Positions 12,192 through 25,752 of a stretch of DNA of 64,000 nucleotides are shown piece after piece. Both the position numbers and the translations under genes were made by a program. How positions within the stretch are numbered: the first letter of the stretch is position 1; the number at the start of each line of letters is the position of its first letter. A model generated the notes under the pieces. The model was given only the letters and a program-made list of their open reading frames with translations, was not told the DNA's origin and made no database searches. The DNA lies in assembly GCA_027972325.1 (NCBI GenBank), contig JAPMOS010000006.1:412501-476500 (forward strand), in the 5' to 3' direction. This DNA comes from Paratrimastix pyriformis. Taxonomy: Eukaryota; Preaxostyla; Paratrimastigidae.

Positions 12192-15100
12192 TTACCTAGC
12201 CGTCGGGATGCCCCCCGAGGGAGCCGCCACCGGGGCCGCATCGGCGGACGCGGTCTCGACAGCCCGATCGACCAGCCTGCCCAGGCGCCACTTGAGGTCG
12301 GGCAGGGTGTACTGGATGCGCACCGGGTCCTCGCCGGCCAGCTCGATCATGGGGCTGGCGTTGTGGCCGAGGGCCTCGAAGCACAGGTGGTTGATGGTGG
12401 TCGGGCCCTCGCGGACCCAGTTCAGGGTGCCCACGTTGAGCTTGCGGCCCAGGTGGGACTCGTCGTGGAAGTCGCCCCGCTGGACGGCCCGCCGGAACTG
12501 GGGCCACACCTCCCGGTCGACCAGCTCCATGGCGGCCGGGCTCAGGTGCACCACCACGGCCCGCCGGTCGGCCACCAGGGAGGCGCCCATGTAGCGGATG
12601 CCGGGCGTGTCCAGGTCCGTGCCCGCGGGCAGCTTGAGCAGTTTCGCTGAGGCAAGTCGTCGCGTGGGGAGGGGTGCACGAGCGCGGCGGTGAGCGGAGG
12701 ACGCACCACCACCACCACCACCACCACCACCCACCACCCATCACCCTGCTCTCAGGGGCTGGAGGAGGGCGGACCGTGCTCGCTGATGGCGCACACGTTG
12801 GCGTTGTAGAGGAGCGAGCGAACCCACGGGGCGGTGGGGCTGGCCCGGACGCTGCGCATGCTGAGCACCGAGACCCGCTCCTGGGAGGTCGGCAGCACCA
12901 TCAGCACGGTCCCGTCCTGCTCACGCCACGCAACAGCCGCAAGAGCCAGAAGAGACGACGGGGACCAGGTTGAGGGTGATGCGAGGGGGGCACACACATA
13001 TGGGCCACGGGGCGGGCTCACAGACGGGGCACTGGGCCTCCCACTTGGCGAGCTCAGCGCCCATGGTGGCCACCAGGTCGGCGATGTTGCGGTAGAGGGA
13101 GGACTGGCCCTGGGCGGCCTCCTCGATGGCGTCGTGGTAGTTGATGTCCGCCCCCAGCAGCACCGCGAAGAAGTGGGCCTCGCTCAGGCGTTTGTCCTGT
13201 GGAAAGAGAAGCGATCGATGGCGGTTGTGATGTCAGCTGGAATGGTGATGGCGGTTGGGATGGCGGCTGCTGCGACGGGTGTGATGGGTGTGATAGTGTG
13301 ATGGGTGTGATGGGTGTGATGACTCCTCTGATGACTGTTGGTGATGATGCCGATGGCGCGATGCTGATTGGCTTGCGGTGGGCCGATGGCAGGCTGGCTG
13401 AGGCCACCCAGCTCGGGTGCGGGGCGGGGGGCGAGGGTTCGAGAGGAGCGGCCGCGGACCTTGAGCTGGGCCCGCATGGGGCTCTCCTCGAGGGCGGCCA
13501 CGTACTGGAGCATGTCCATGGCCAGGGTGGGCCGGCGCCCGTACTGGAAGCCCTCGATGAGGGCCTGGGCCGTGTGGGCCCGGGCGGCCGCGGTGGCCTC
13601 GAGGGTGGCCAGGGACTCGCCGAAGGCCCCCCGGGCGATGCGGAGCAGGTACTGGTAGGGCGGCGCCGAGACCGTCTCCACGGCCTTGGGGTCGGCCCCG
13701 GGGGCGGCCGGCAGGGGGGCAACCTCGGGCGCGGGGCTGCGCGCCGGCAGACACGGGGGGTGGTGAGGCGGTGGTGTGTGCGCAATGGAGGAGGAGGAGG
13801 AGGCTCGTGGTGGCGCTGAGGAATTAATTGGGTGTTTGGAGGCGATGGGAATGACAACGGCGAGGGCGTTCGATCATGGGGGCGGTGGGCGGGCGGGGCA
13901 GCGAGGGAGGGATAGCCGACCAGGTGACGACCAGCCCGGGCCCGGCGGCCAGGGCGACCGTCTCCAGCAGCCGGCGGGCGTCGAGGGGGCTGATCGACCG
14001 CCAGCGGGCCGCCTCGGCCACCAGGGCCACCAGGGTCTGGCACTGGTCCCGCAGCAGGGCCCCGTGCAGCAGCGGCACCCGGGCGGGCACCGCCTCGGCT
14101 GGCAGGGCCACCGCAGGGTCGGCCGAGGCCAGAGGCACGCGGTAGCGCCGTTGGGCTCGCACCGCGCGAACCTGGCACAGAGTGAGGTGGTGAGCGGGGC
14201 GGCACGACGGCATGAAGACGGTGGTGGCGTGGCGGGCGGCGTGCGGCGGACGGCGGCGGGGGAGGGGGATGGCGGGCGGGGGGGCCACGGACCACGGGCT
14301 GGATGGTCAGGGGCTTGGTCTCGTCGCGGCGCAGGAGGCCCGTGGCGGGGTCGACCACGGGGCACTGGTCCGCATCGAGGACCAGCGGGTGGGCCAGCTC
14401 GCTCAGGGTCGGGTCCTGGGCCCAGCGGACGCGAGAGATGGAGGCGAGACAGCGAGCAGGTGAGCAGGTGAGCAGGCGAGCGGGTGGGGATGGGGGATGG
14501 GGGACGGGGACGGCGGGGGAGGCGGGAGGGACGGCGGTCGGACCAGGTCGATGTCGTGCACGGTGGACACCTCGAGGGCCTCGCGGGGCACGGGCAGTCC
14601 ACCCGCGGGCGGCTTGGCCCCCAGGGGCAGCGCCGCCATGTAGGGCATCGCCGGGCTCGTGCCCGGGAAGGCAGGCCAGGCTCGCAGTGAGATCTGGGGC
14701 ACCAGTGCAGGAGCGGGAGGCGGGAGGTGAAGACAGGCCGGGGGGGCGTGGTTCATGTGAGGTCGTGGGGGAGGCAAGGATGGCGGACCGAGGCCGAGCC
14801 GTCGGTGGCCCAGGCGGCCTGGCGGCGCATCCAGCCGTCGAAGAGGCCCAGGCAGCCCTCGGTCAGGGCGTGCAGCTGGGCGTGGCTCAGCCGGGCGTAG
14901 GCCATGGGGATGTGGCTGGGGTCGTAGCGGCACAGCTCGACAATCCGCTCCCGCAGCGGGGCCAGCGAGGCCGCCGTCCGCATGGGGCTCGTCCCGTGGG
15001 CCGTCCACAGCGGCTCAACCTTTTCGGGGTGCGAGGGCGGGCGGTGGTGAGGATGATGAGCGCGGGCTGCTGTGCGGGTGGGGTGCCCGTTCGGGACGGA

Positions 15101-16636
15101 CTCCTCCAGATGGGGGCCGTGCCCGTGCCGGGGTGAGAGCGGCGCGGCAAACGGTCTGTGTCAAGTGTTGTGCGGGGACCTGGGTGGCGAGGGTGGGGCC
15201 ATACGGTGCAGCAGGGTTGCCAGGGAAGGAAGGAAGGATAGATGGATGGATGGATGGAGGGCGTGGGGGCGGACCTGGGTGGCCAGGAAGTGCATCCGGT
15301 GCAGGGTGGGCACCAGGGTCTTCAGGGGGAACCGCTTGCGCAGCTCGGCCGTGGGCAGGAAGTCCGCCAGCCGGAAGAGCAGCTCGCCCGGCAGGGCGGG
15401 CTCCTCCTCGCTGCGGCCGGGCAGCGTGTAGGCCAGCGGCCCCAGCCGCAGGAAGGGCGTGGGCTCCAGGAGCCGAGCCAGGTCGTCCAGGGTGGCGCAC
15501 GGGTCGAAGCCTGACTCGCTCGCGCCCCCGGTCGTGCAGGACTTCTGGTGGTTCATCAGCTGCGCCAGCAGAGGGGCGTGCGGACAGCAACAACGGATGA
15601 GGGCCATCACGGGATCATCGCTATCCGCTCATCATCATCCAATCGCCGCCTGCAATTCTGATCTGGCCCCACCACGATCATCATCCGATCCCCGCCCAAT
15701 CACCACCCAATCGCCACCCAATCACCACCCAATCACCACCAAATCACCACCAAATCACCACCCAATCACCACCCAATCACCACCCAATCCCAATCGTCAT
15801 CTGGTCATCATGGGGGACCTTCTTGAGCATGTCCACCGAGAGGAGGCCCTGCTCGAAGAAGTCGCGCCGCTTGGGGGGCGCCACGAAGAAGCCCGGCCCC
15901 AGGGCGATCCGGGCGTGGGTGGCGGCCCGGCCGGCGTCGTCGTCGTCGTCCTCGCCCCGCAGGCGGCGCCACAGGTCGCCCCGGCCGCCCGCCTCGGGGC
16001 CCATCGCCTCGGAGGACTTCTTGATGGACTGCGGTCGGCAAGAGACGAGACGACCCACACCGCAGACAGACAGAGCCACGGTAAGCAGGGCAGGAGTGCC
16101 GCGGGCGGATGAGAATCGTGCCGGGGGGATGGGGGGATGGCAGGGGAGGGAGAGGAGGCGGGACGTGCAGACGGACCTGCATGAGCAGCTTGGCCACCCG
16201 GGCGCAGAGGGTCTTGACCTCGGCCCAGATCAGGTTGTGGTAGACGTACAGGTCGCACGGGTGCACCACCACGTCCCCGTCGGGGCCCTCGCGGGCCTGG
16301 ATATCCTCGTAGCACAGCCGCCCGTGCCGCACCAGGAAGGGCCCGTACTGGGGCAGCCGCTGCATGCCCGCAGGGGCCGCGGCACCCTTGGCGGCCGCCC
16401 GGGCCAGCCGGCGGGCCACCCGGGCCTTGTCGTCCTCCTCGGAGGCCTCCTCGGACTCGCTGCTGCTGCTGCTCTCGGCCGGGGCGGCCGCGCCCTTCTT
16501 GGGCTCGGCGGGGGCGCCGCGGGGCCGGCGGCCGGCGGGCTGGGCAGCGGCCGAGGCGGCCTCCTCGGACTGAACCAGGAGCCCCACCAGGTTCGACAGG
16601 AAGTCCGCCTGCATGGACGTAATGGAGCCACCACGG

Positions 16637-16674
<38 letters not shown>

Positions 16675-16897
16675 CGGATCGGGGAATCAGGGCCGGTGTG
16701 ACACGGGATGGGCGGGCGGGCGGAGGATGAGCGTTGGGGACCTTGTACATGGGCATGAGAGGCCACAGCAGGAAGGCCACCCGCTGGGAGATCTCCTTGA
16801 CCGTGCGCCGCTCGTGCAGGGCCGGAGCGCCCCAGATGAGCAGCACCCGGGCGCAGGGCATGGCTCCCACAAGCTGCCCAGCCCAGCCCCCAGAGGC

Positions 16898-16962
<65 letters not shown>

Positions 16963-19685
16963 GATGATTGATGATTGGTCGCCCCAGCTCGGGGGAACCG
17001 GAGGAGATGCCGCCTTGTCATGGCTGTGGGTCATGGCTGTGGGTCATGGCTGTGGGTCATGGCTGTGGGTCATGGCTGTGGGTCATGGCTGTGGGTCATG
17101 GCTGTGGGTCATGGCTGTGGGTCATGGCTGTGGGTCATGGCTGTGGGTCATGGCTGTGGGTCATGGCTGTGGGGGGGCGGGTGCGGGCGGGGTGCGGACC
17201 TTGGGGAACACCTTGGAGAAGCGGTAGAGGGCGATGTAGGGCATCTGCTCGACGGTGGTGCTGTTCAGCATGGCCGACACCACCCGCTGGTGCAGGTCCC
17301 GCGCCTGGGCCGAAACCTGGGCCACACGCCACAGAGGAGTGACCAGGCCCGGCCGGGACGGGCAAGAAAGCAAGCAGGCAAGCAGACACAGGCAGACAGT
17401 ACCACCGGGCGTGAGCAGAGAGCCGGATGGAGTGGAGGAGCGCGTGGCGCGTTGGGTCTCGATGGGGGGGAGGGGGGGCCGGACCTCCATCGAGGGGGGG
17501 AGGGCCGGGGCCGGATGCTGCTGGGCGGGGGCGGCCGCGGGCGGCGGGACGGCGGCGGCGGGGGCGGGGGGCAGCATGGCCGCAATGGCCCGCAGCTCGC
17601 CCAGCAAGAAGGCCGCGTCCGTCAGGTAGAGCGGCTTGTACAGCTGGGGGGGTGGAGGGGGGGGAGGGGGAGGCGCATATGAAGGTCCAGCTCTCCACAG
17701 CCCCCACAGCCCGGCGGCGGGAGTCAGCTAACGTCAGCGCGTGGATGAGGGGGTGGGCGGAGGCGCGAGGGGCGGACCGAGTTCTCGCTCATCAGGCGGA
17801 TGAGGTCCACCAGGGCCAGCTCGTCGTCCGTGCAGGACGCCCGCCGGGCCGCCACCGCTGCCCCCGAGGAGGCCGGAGCCAGGATGAGCGGAGGGAACGC
17901 CAGACCCCCGGCCAAGGATGGGCGAGCCGGTTTGTGCGGACCCTGGATGAGCTCGGGGCTGGCCGCGGGGGGCGCCCAGAACCCGAGGGCGGCGAGGGAC
18001 TCGGCCAGCCGCATGACGGTGATCTTGGCCGACTTGGCCACCTCCACCAGCAGGGCCCCCGTCAGGCTCAGCGGGGCCGGGTCGGCCGGGGCGGGTGCCC
18101 CCTTGGCTAGGGTGGCCACGGCCCGCCGGTAGCCGGGCGACAGGAGCAGCGTCAGCTGGCGGGCCACCCGGGCGTTGAGGGCGGCCATGAAGCGCTTGTC
18201 CAGCATGAAGCGGGCCCCCTCGGAGGCCCGCAGGAGCTTGTCGGGGCGCCGCGGGGCGAAGGCCACCAGCCCCTCGGCCAGGAAGGGCCCCAGGAAGAGC
18301 GCCAGCGGGATCCGGTGGAGCTGCTCGGCCAGGCAGCTGATGGCGTCCCGCAGGACGCGCACCCGCATGTCGCCCAGCGTCACCGGCTGGCCCCGGGCCA
18401 GGCCCGCACCACCGCGGGCAGCCCCATGACCCGCCGCCCCGCCGGCAGCTGCCCCGCCGCCGCTCGGGCCGCCTGTGTGGGGGAAAGGGAGCAGAGAAAA
18501 GGGGCGCCGATTGGGGCATGAGATGATGGGTGGGGATGGGGATGGAGATGAGGGACAGAAACCGGGAATGGCAAGCAGAGAAAGGGTGGGGCGCGGACCG
18601 GGGCCGCCCGGGGGGCCGCCACCGCGGGGCGCGTTCTGGGCATCGGCAGGGGCGGCGGCCCCTGTGGCCCCTGCGGCGGCCGACCCGGGGATGTCCGGCC
18701 GCTCGGCGGCCTCCCCGCTGGTGATGCGATCCCACTCGGCGTCGATGGTGGTCGTCTCGTCGGGCTCCTCCTCGTCCCGCGAGTGCCGCCGCGCCGCCGC
18801 GGCCAGTTGCTGGGTGAGCGGGTGGGTGGGAAGGGATCAATGAATGTGGCAGGGGAAGATCTCCTGGGGGCGGGGCGAGACGCGAGTCACTGTACTGTGG
18901 GAGGGAGGGAGGGCGCGGCAAGGGACCTTGGCCGCGGCGCCGTCCTCGACCCGGTCGACGGTTGCGCCTCGGTTGGAGGCCATCTTCTCCCACGAGAAGC
19001 GGTCCTCGCCCTCCACGTCGTCGGCATCGTCGCCCACCTGCGTGGCAAGGCAAGGCAAGGCGCGCACACAGACCCACCAGCAGACCCGCCGGAAAGTGGC
19101 GCGTCAGCAAGCAGCAGATGGGGAACAGGGAGGAGGTTCGGGCGCCTAAGTGCCGCCTCCCCCATGGCCCTGCCCACAGTGCGCGGAGGGGAGGAGGAGG
19201 AGGAGGTGGTGGTGGTGGTGGTGGTGGTAGTAGAGGTGGGTGGTGGTGGTTGGGGGCTGGTGGGGCGGACCTCCTCGTGGAGGGGGGCCTTCTTGATCTC
19301 CTCCTCGACCAGCCCCAGCGCCTTCCGCAGCACAAGGTGCTCGGGCCGCAGCGCGATGCCCAGCGTCACCTGCGCACAGACGGACGGACACGCACACAGT
19401 CGGCCCCCGTCCCGCCATTCCCCACCCCACGAAGCCCCCCATCCCATCCATGGACAGTTTCTGATGAGCCGAACAGGCGATGCCAGCCTCTAGGTCCCTA
19501 CCATGCCGCCCGCCCAGATGTCTCGTGCGGTTGCACGGTTGGAGGGGGGGGGGGGGGGGGGGGGTGGACCTCCATGAAGTCGGTGAGCAGCTGGCGGAGG
19601 GCGATGCCGTCCTGGGCGTAGCCGAGGGTGGCGTTGAGGGAGCTCAGCTGGCTCCACAGCTGCTCCTCCCAAGGACAACCCCGGG

Positions 19686-19764
<79 letters not shown>

Positions 19765-20065
19765 GAAGATGGGTGGGGGGGGGGGGGGGGGGGGGGGGTG
19801 GGTGATGAGCATGAAGGCGGAGGAGGCGGGCCGGCCACAGGGCGGACCGTGCGGCGAGGGGCGGGGCCCAGGTCGATCAGCTGCCGGACGGCCGCGAAGA
19901 AGCCGCCCACCAGGGCGCAGGCAGGGTGGGCCCGGGGCAGCCGGGCCAGGACGCGGTCCCGGATCTGCACCATGTGGGCCGCGTCGAGCAGGTCGCTGTG
20001 CAGCAGGGCCAGCAGGGTCGCCTCCGAGGGGAAGTGCGGCGCCGGGTCCATGTCCGGGGCCAGCC

Positions 20066-20097
<32 letters not shown>

Positions 20098-21569
20098 AAA
20101 CAGGCCGCAGAGTGGGGCAGCCGGCGGGCGGAGGGGGGCGGCGGCAAGTGAGGAGATGGGTGGGTGGCCAAGGGATGTCAGCGGCACAGCAGGGGCGATG
20201 GGATGGCAGATCGGGCAGGCAGAGGCCGAGGCAGCCGGACCTGCCCAGGGCGGCCACCTCGCGCTCGGCGGCGGCCAGGCAGTGGTCGATGACGGTCTCG
20301 CTGAGGCGCTGCCCCGAGCTGATCAGCAGCTGCAGCAGCGACTCGCGCTCCTCACTGGGCGCCCCGGGGCCCTCGGCCAGCGGGGCGGGGGGCGGGGGCG
20401 GCGCGTTGAGGTCGAGGACGGCCAGGGCGTCGCGCAGCTCGTGGGGCAGGTTGGGCCGCACCGCCAGCCGCTCCAGCACCGGGCTGGCGCTCAGCGGGCC
20501 CGCGGCCGGCCCGAGGCGCAGGACGGCCATGGCGTGGCGGTGGTACTCGCGGTAGTACATGGCCCACATGGCTGCCGGGGACAGGTTCCCGTAGACCTGC
20601 CCAGCCGGCACAGTGCGCCAGGAAACAGGTCAGGGGGGCCAGCCGGAGGGTGGCAGGGGGGCTGGGGGGTGGCAGCGGGGGCGGCGCCCGGCGGACCTGG
20701 ATCTGGCACATGAGCTCGGGGGTGGCGCAGGGGATGAGCTGCTCGATGACCTCGTCGTGGATGCCGGGCAGGGTGCAGATCCGGGCAAACACCTCGTTCA
20801 TCTCGGCCCGCAGGCCCTCCCGCTCGGCATCCGTCAGGGCAACCACCACGGCCGCCCGCTGGCCCTCGGCCGGGGCGGGGGCGCTGCCCAGGGCGGGCGG
20901 GGCGTTGGGGTCCTCGGGCGCGAGGGCGGGCGCGGGGGACGGCAGGTAGGTCCGGTGCAGGGTCAGCAGCACGTCGACAATGGTGGCCATGATCTCGCGG
21001 CTCTTGCCGAACCTGCGCCCAGCCGACCCGCGGCCGTGGTGGTGGTGATGATGGTGAGTTGATGGTGACGGCGGGTGATGGGCAGTGCAGGGTGGCGGAT
21101 TGATGATGATGGTTGGGCGGATGCGGCACTGTTGGCGGGGTGGGTGGGCGGCGGACCGGTCGGCGAGTGCGCGGAGGAGGACCAGCACCGATCGGGGGTG
21201 CGTGTAGTGGTCCACCGGGCCCGGGGCTGCCCCGGGGGCCGGCGAGGGGGCCGGCGAGGGGCGGCCGAGGCCTCGGGGGCCGGGGCGGGTGCGGCGGTGC
21301 TGGTGGCCGAGGGGGCCCCATGGGCACGGCCACCAGGGCCAGGCCCCCCGAGCCGGCGGGGGCGGCCGAGGTGACCGAGACCGAGGCCGCAGTGGCGGGG
21401 CCGCCCACCGGGACTGCCGGCTGGGCGAAGAATCGCGCGCGAGGCGGCGCCCGAGCCGCCGCGGCCGAGCTGAGGTCGTCCATGGCGCTCGAGCCGCCCA
21501 GCCGCATGCCGCCCTGCGCGCACACAGGGGGGTGGCGGCCCAACGGCCAAGGGGCAGCGGGTGAGTGAT

Positions 21570-21603
<34 letters not shown>

Positions 21604-24600
21604 GCAAGGGAGCGGTGGGTGGGGGCGGCAAAGGAGGGGCGGGGACGGACGGGGAGCAGGGGCAGCATGACCCGGGCCAGCTGCTCCTCGCCCAGGGCCA
21701 CCATCTCCTTGAGGACCTCCAGGTCGACGTGGCGCGCCCGGAGGGCCAGCCGGGCGAGGGTGTCCTGGAAGCAGAACATCCGGTGGACGGGGTTCTCCAG
21801 GATCCGCCGCACCAGGGCCGAGGACAGGCTCGCGGAGCTGTTGATCACCGACAGCAGCACCCAGACTGGGGCCCCGGGGTTGGCGGTAGGGAACGGGGGG
21901 CGGGGAGAGGGGGAGGGAGTTGGGGGGAAGTGGAGAGAAGAGCCGACGTGAGGACGTGCGATGACCCACCGTCGAAGGGCTCGGCGTCCCCTCCGACTCC
22001 CCATGCTCACCCGATGCGGGATGCAGGAGGCGAGGCGGGGTGCAGGAGGCGAGGCGAGGCGCAGGAGGCGAGGCGGGGCGCAGGAGGCGAGGCGAGGGGA
22101 TGCGGACTATCGGGGTCGTCGCACCAGAGGGCGCGGGTCTCCTCGTCGACGTAGCCGCACAGGCGGCAGCGCATCTCGGACTGGTACCAGGTCAGCAGCT
22201 CGACCTCCTTGGCCGGGGTCAGGTCGGCAGGCTTGGAGACGTACTTCAGCAGGCACGGACGCCACTCGGCCCTGCCCACACCAGTCGCCGGAGCAGGGGG
22301 AAGGGTGGGTTGAGAGGGCGCTGGTGCGGGCGGGGCAGGGGGGCCAGGGGGGCCAGGGCAAGGGCGGACCGCTGGCGGGGGTCGAAGGCGAAGCTGGTCA
22401 AGGGCTCGATGGCGAAGCTCAGAGCGCCCTCGGCCCAGGGCAGGGCCCCGTTGCGGCAGAGGTTCTCGTAGACGTCGAAGTCCTTCTTGCCCAGCAGCTG
22501 GCGCACCTCGTCCAGGGTCAGGTCCGCACGCAGGGCAAGCTCGCGCAGCACCCGGAAGTGCTGCCATCGGCCGGCGGGGTGGGGAGAGGCAGAGGCGGAG
22601 GGAAGGCGGTCAGACGGGGGGTGCGTCCAGCAAGGGTGGGTGGGGTGGAGCAGGGTGGTGTGGGTGTGGGTTGGAGGGATGGAGGCGGACCTCGGTGGTG
22701 CGCTCGAGGAGCTGCGTCCGGATGGCGGGGGCGAGGTCCTTGTTCCGGGACAGGGCCACGTCCACATCCAGGCTGCGCCGCGCCGGGGCGAGGAGGGGAG
22801 GGGAGCAGATCAGCATCGTCACCGCCACGGGCGGGCAAGAAGCACCCAGGGAGATGGAGATGGGGTGGTGGCGGGGGGTGCGGGCCTGTGGTCGGGCGCC
22901 TGGAAGGCCCGGAGCTGCTCCTCGTGGCGCGGGTTGTGGGCCATGATGTTGCAGGCCACCTCGTCGTTGTGCATGCCCAGCAGGGTCAGCCGCAGGGCCG
23001 GGTCGAGGTCGGTGCTGCCCCCCCCAGCCAGCCCAAGGCACCCCCCCAGAAGAGAGCACCCCCGTCGGCATGTGACCGGCCATCCCGGCTCCCTCTCCCC
23101 AAAATTCTCCCTGGCGTGGGGGCCGAGTGTGGGGCGTGGGGGCCGTGTGTGGGGTGCGGACCGCTGGGCGAGCTGCATGTATACCAGGGGGTTCTGCAGG
23201 CGCATCAGGCGGCGCTTCATGGCGGCCGAGAGGGTCTGCAGCTGGCACACCTGCAGCGCCGTCACGATCTCCTCGTTGTCGGCCGTGTCGCCCTCCTGCA
23301 GCCCCCGCCGGGCGCGGTGCGGCCGCTCGTGGCCTTCCTCATCCTCACCCCCCTCTTCTTCCTCATCGTCCTCGCCTGGGGTTGCGGGGCGGGCGGGCGG
23401 GCGGGCGGGCGGGCGGGCGGGCGGGAGGGATGATTGCAACGGGAGGTGAGCGAAGTGAAGCGAGCGGCGGCGGCGGTGGGAGGGAGTGAGGAAGGGTGAG
23501 CACGGTGTGGGTGAGCGCGCATGCCGGGCACATGTTGGCGGACCGCCCACCACTCGGGCGGCGGCCACGAGGCGGTCGCCGAGGCATTCCTCCGACTCGG
23601 CCGACAGGGGGATCTCCGGGTGGGCCGTCAGGGCGGTCAGCCGGGGGTCGTCGTACTCGTCCACCTCCACCACGTAGCAGATCAGCAGCTGCCGCAGCGA
23701 ACGCCCGCACCCACATCCCCGCGCCCAGCAAGGCAGAGGAGGCCCCCAGAGGAATGGCATGAGGCCCCCAGAGGAATCCAGAAGGGGCGGGGCGGCCGGT
23801 CGGTGCGCGCGATGGGATGGGCCGGCACGGTGCGGGGGCGAGTGCGCGTCGTCGGCGCGGTGGGAGAAGCAACAGATGGATGGGTGATGGATGTTGGGTG
23901 GGGGGTGGGTGGGGTGGCGAACCTGCGCCGTCTCTGCGTCGAGGTCCTTGCGGGAGGCGAGCCCGCACATGGCGGGCGGGCACATGAAGAAGAGCTCCAT
24001 CGTCCGGCCCGCCGGGATGTGCGAGTTGGCCCCCAGGGCCCGCATCAGCCGCCGCTGGAAGGGATTCAGCCTGGGGCCCACCACAGACCCCCACAGAGCC
24101 ACACAACGCCATGACCGCAAGGCACACAGCCCCACGGCATCACACCCATGACCCCACGGCACACAGACCCACACAGCACCACATGAGGCATGGGGAACAG
24201 TGTGTGCGCGGATGGGGCGGCGGCGGTGGTGGTGGGCGCACATGCGGACCGGTGGGGCGCCCGGCCGGCCATGACCTTGTCGGCGACCTCCTCGGCGTTG
24301 GCGCCCGTCATGGCGGCCGACCCGAGCAGCGTGGTGATGTGGGCCCCGTAGGTGCCCGCCCGGATGCGGGTCCCGAAGGTGATCCGCGGCCCGCTGGCGC
24401 ACCGCTCCACAAGGACCTCCGCGAACAGGGCCGCCAGCCGCTGGGCCTCCGTGGCCTGGGCGGGGCTGCCGAGACGACAGCCAGACGGGGCGGGGGCGGG
24501 GGCGGGATTTTTCAAAACGATGAGCGCTTGCGAAGGACCGCGAGGGCGCGGGGAGTGGCAGGTGCGGGGGGTGGAGGGGGGGGGAGGGGGGGGGGGGGTT

Positions 24601-25689
24601 CCGCGACGGACTCGGCGCACTTTGCCAGGAAGCCCTCGAGCAGCAGCCCGGTGAAGTGCTCGGCGTTCTCGCTGCTGACCAGCGGGTGCTCCTGCTCGTC
24701 CTGCTCGTCCTCCTCCTCCTCGTCGTCGTCCTCGTCGCTGCCGCGGCCCCCGTCGAAGATGCCCCGGGGGGCCGACTTGCCCATGAGCTGCTCGAAGAGC
24801 CGCCGCAGGCGGGCGTTCTGGTCCTCGCCCTCGGAGGCGTCGCTGCCCCGGTCGCTGTGGCTGTGGGCGTCCCCATCCCCATCCCCGTTCCCATCCCCGT
24901 CCGAGTCGGCGGCGTTGTTGGGGTCGGGCCCGTTGCCGTCCTCGTTGGCGTCGGCGCCCTCCTTGTGCATCTTGGAGGCCGAGGCGGCCTCGGCGCGCTT
25001 CTTCTGGCGGCGCTCGAGGCGGGCCGCCCGGCGCTGGCGGACCCGCTCCCGGCGGCGCTCCTCGAGACGCTTCTCGCTCATGCCCTCGAGCAGGGCAGAC
25101 AGCTGGGGCAGGGTCAGGTTGGCCGACCGGAGCAGGGTCTCCCACAGGTAGTCGCTCATCCACTCGCGGGCCGGCCCGCTCGCCGTCAGCATGTCGAAGA
25201 GCGTCCGCCACTGGGTCTGGCCGAACTCCCCCAGCCGGGCCCAGTCGAACGAGATCAACCCGTAGAGGATCTTCCGGAAGCTGGGCGCCTCCGACAGGCA
25301 CTTAAGGAACTCGGGGGGGATGGGGCCCAATAGTTGCGGACAATGCTGCATGTTCGCAAAAAAAGAAGAGAGGGAGAAAGATTGCGCTCGACTCGACCGG
25401 AGACACAAACCTCAGCAGCATACACCATCCAAAAGAGGGGTTTGTGAGCCTTCAACTTCTCCAGGAGAACAAGGTCTCCGGTCGATTCAATGTAACGGAA
25501 AATTTCGGCAGCCTTTTCGTCGTTCAGATCCTCGGCATGTTGGTCAAGGAGGGCATGCAAATATTGGTGAGGATGAGTGAAAAGCCAAAACCGAAACTGA
25601 TCGAGGGAAAGTTCGAGGCAATGCGGATCAACAATCACATCGGCCGGATTGGCAAGCCGACTCTTGATCAGATCGGCCGACATTCCAAA
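12192..25689 (-). CDS. Giant multi-exon helical-repeat-like protein, unrecognised
   Basis: About thirty short exons, most ending at GTCCGC-type donors, keep one strand over 13.5 kb and read as one continuous soluble protein. The first clear exon (25,400-25,689) has CLELSLDQFRFWLFTHPHQY and AEIFRYIESTGDLVLLEKLK. The next (24,600-25,350) has PPEFLKCLSEAPSFRKILYG and WRTLFDMLTASG, then a Lys/Arg-rich helix and a long Asp/Glu/Ser acidic linker. Later exons are amphipathic helices typical of an alpha-solenoid, for example EIMATIVDVLLTLHRTYLP (about 20,950) and MDMLQYVAALEESPMRAQLK (about 13,480). The last exon (12,192-12,660) ends TYTLPDLKWRLGRLVDRAVE-like. A Cys pair near 22,150 (MRCRLCGYVDEETRALWC) and another near 13,025 (CPVCE) could bind zinc. 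I tested ubiquitin E4, UBR/HECT ligase and nucleoporin matches in mind without convincing fit. Splitting into two genes cannot be excluded. Confidence 0.55.
16633..16674. repeat. Long homopolymer run in an intron (example of many)
   Basis: Some 38 G on the plus strand, so C in the transcript. Comparable runs of 12 or more lie near 1,999, 5,310, 9,696, 10,010, 10,071, 19,544, 19,776, 20,068, 21,570, 32,077, 32,378, 32,738, 36,241, 37,469, 37,726, 47,719, 48,968, 50,491, 56,231, 56,840 and 57,275. Confidence 0.9.
16899..16961. repeat. (GAT)n microsatellite in a giant-gene intron
   Basis: About twenty uninterrupted GAT triplets between two exons of the giant gene. Adjacent to the 13-bp array at 17,019. 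Confidence 0.92.
17019..17172. repeat. 13-bp minisatellite in a giant-gene intron
   Basis: About twelve exact copies of TCATGGCTGTGGG, in the same intron as the GAT run. Confidence 0.92.
19686..19766. repeat. (ATG)n microsatellite in a giant-gene intron
   Basis: About 26 copies of ATG/GAT followed at once by a G-run (19,776-19,798). Intronic. Confidence 0.9.
22010..22102. repeat. Imperfect GCAGGAGGCGAGGCG repeats in a giant-gene intron
   Basis: Five or six imperfect 15-20 bp units of GCAGGAGGCGAGGCGGG type between two exons. Confidence 0.75.
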
Positions 25690-25752
25690 TTGTGGATTGA
25701 CGCAACCGAGCCAGATAAACCAGGGTACCTAACATGTCGTGACATGACATGT

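Noticed and set aside
12192-25689. Ubiquitin E4 (UFD2), HECT/UBR ligase or nucleoporin identity for the giant gene
   Set aside because: No U-box, HECT, UBR box or recognisable nucleoporin block could be found; helical repeats alone are not enough.
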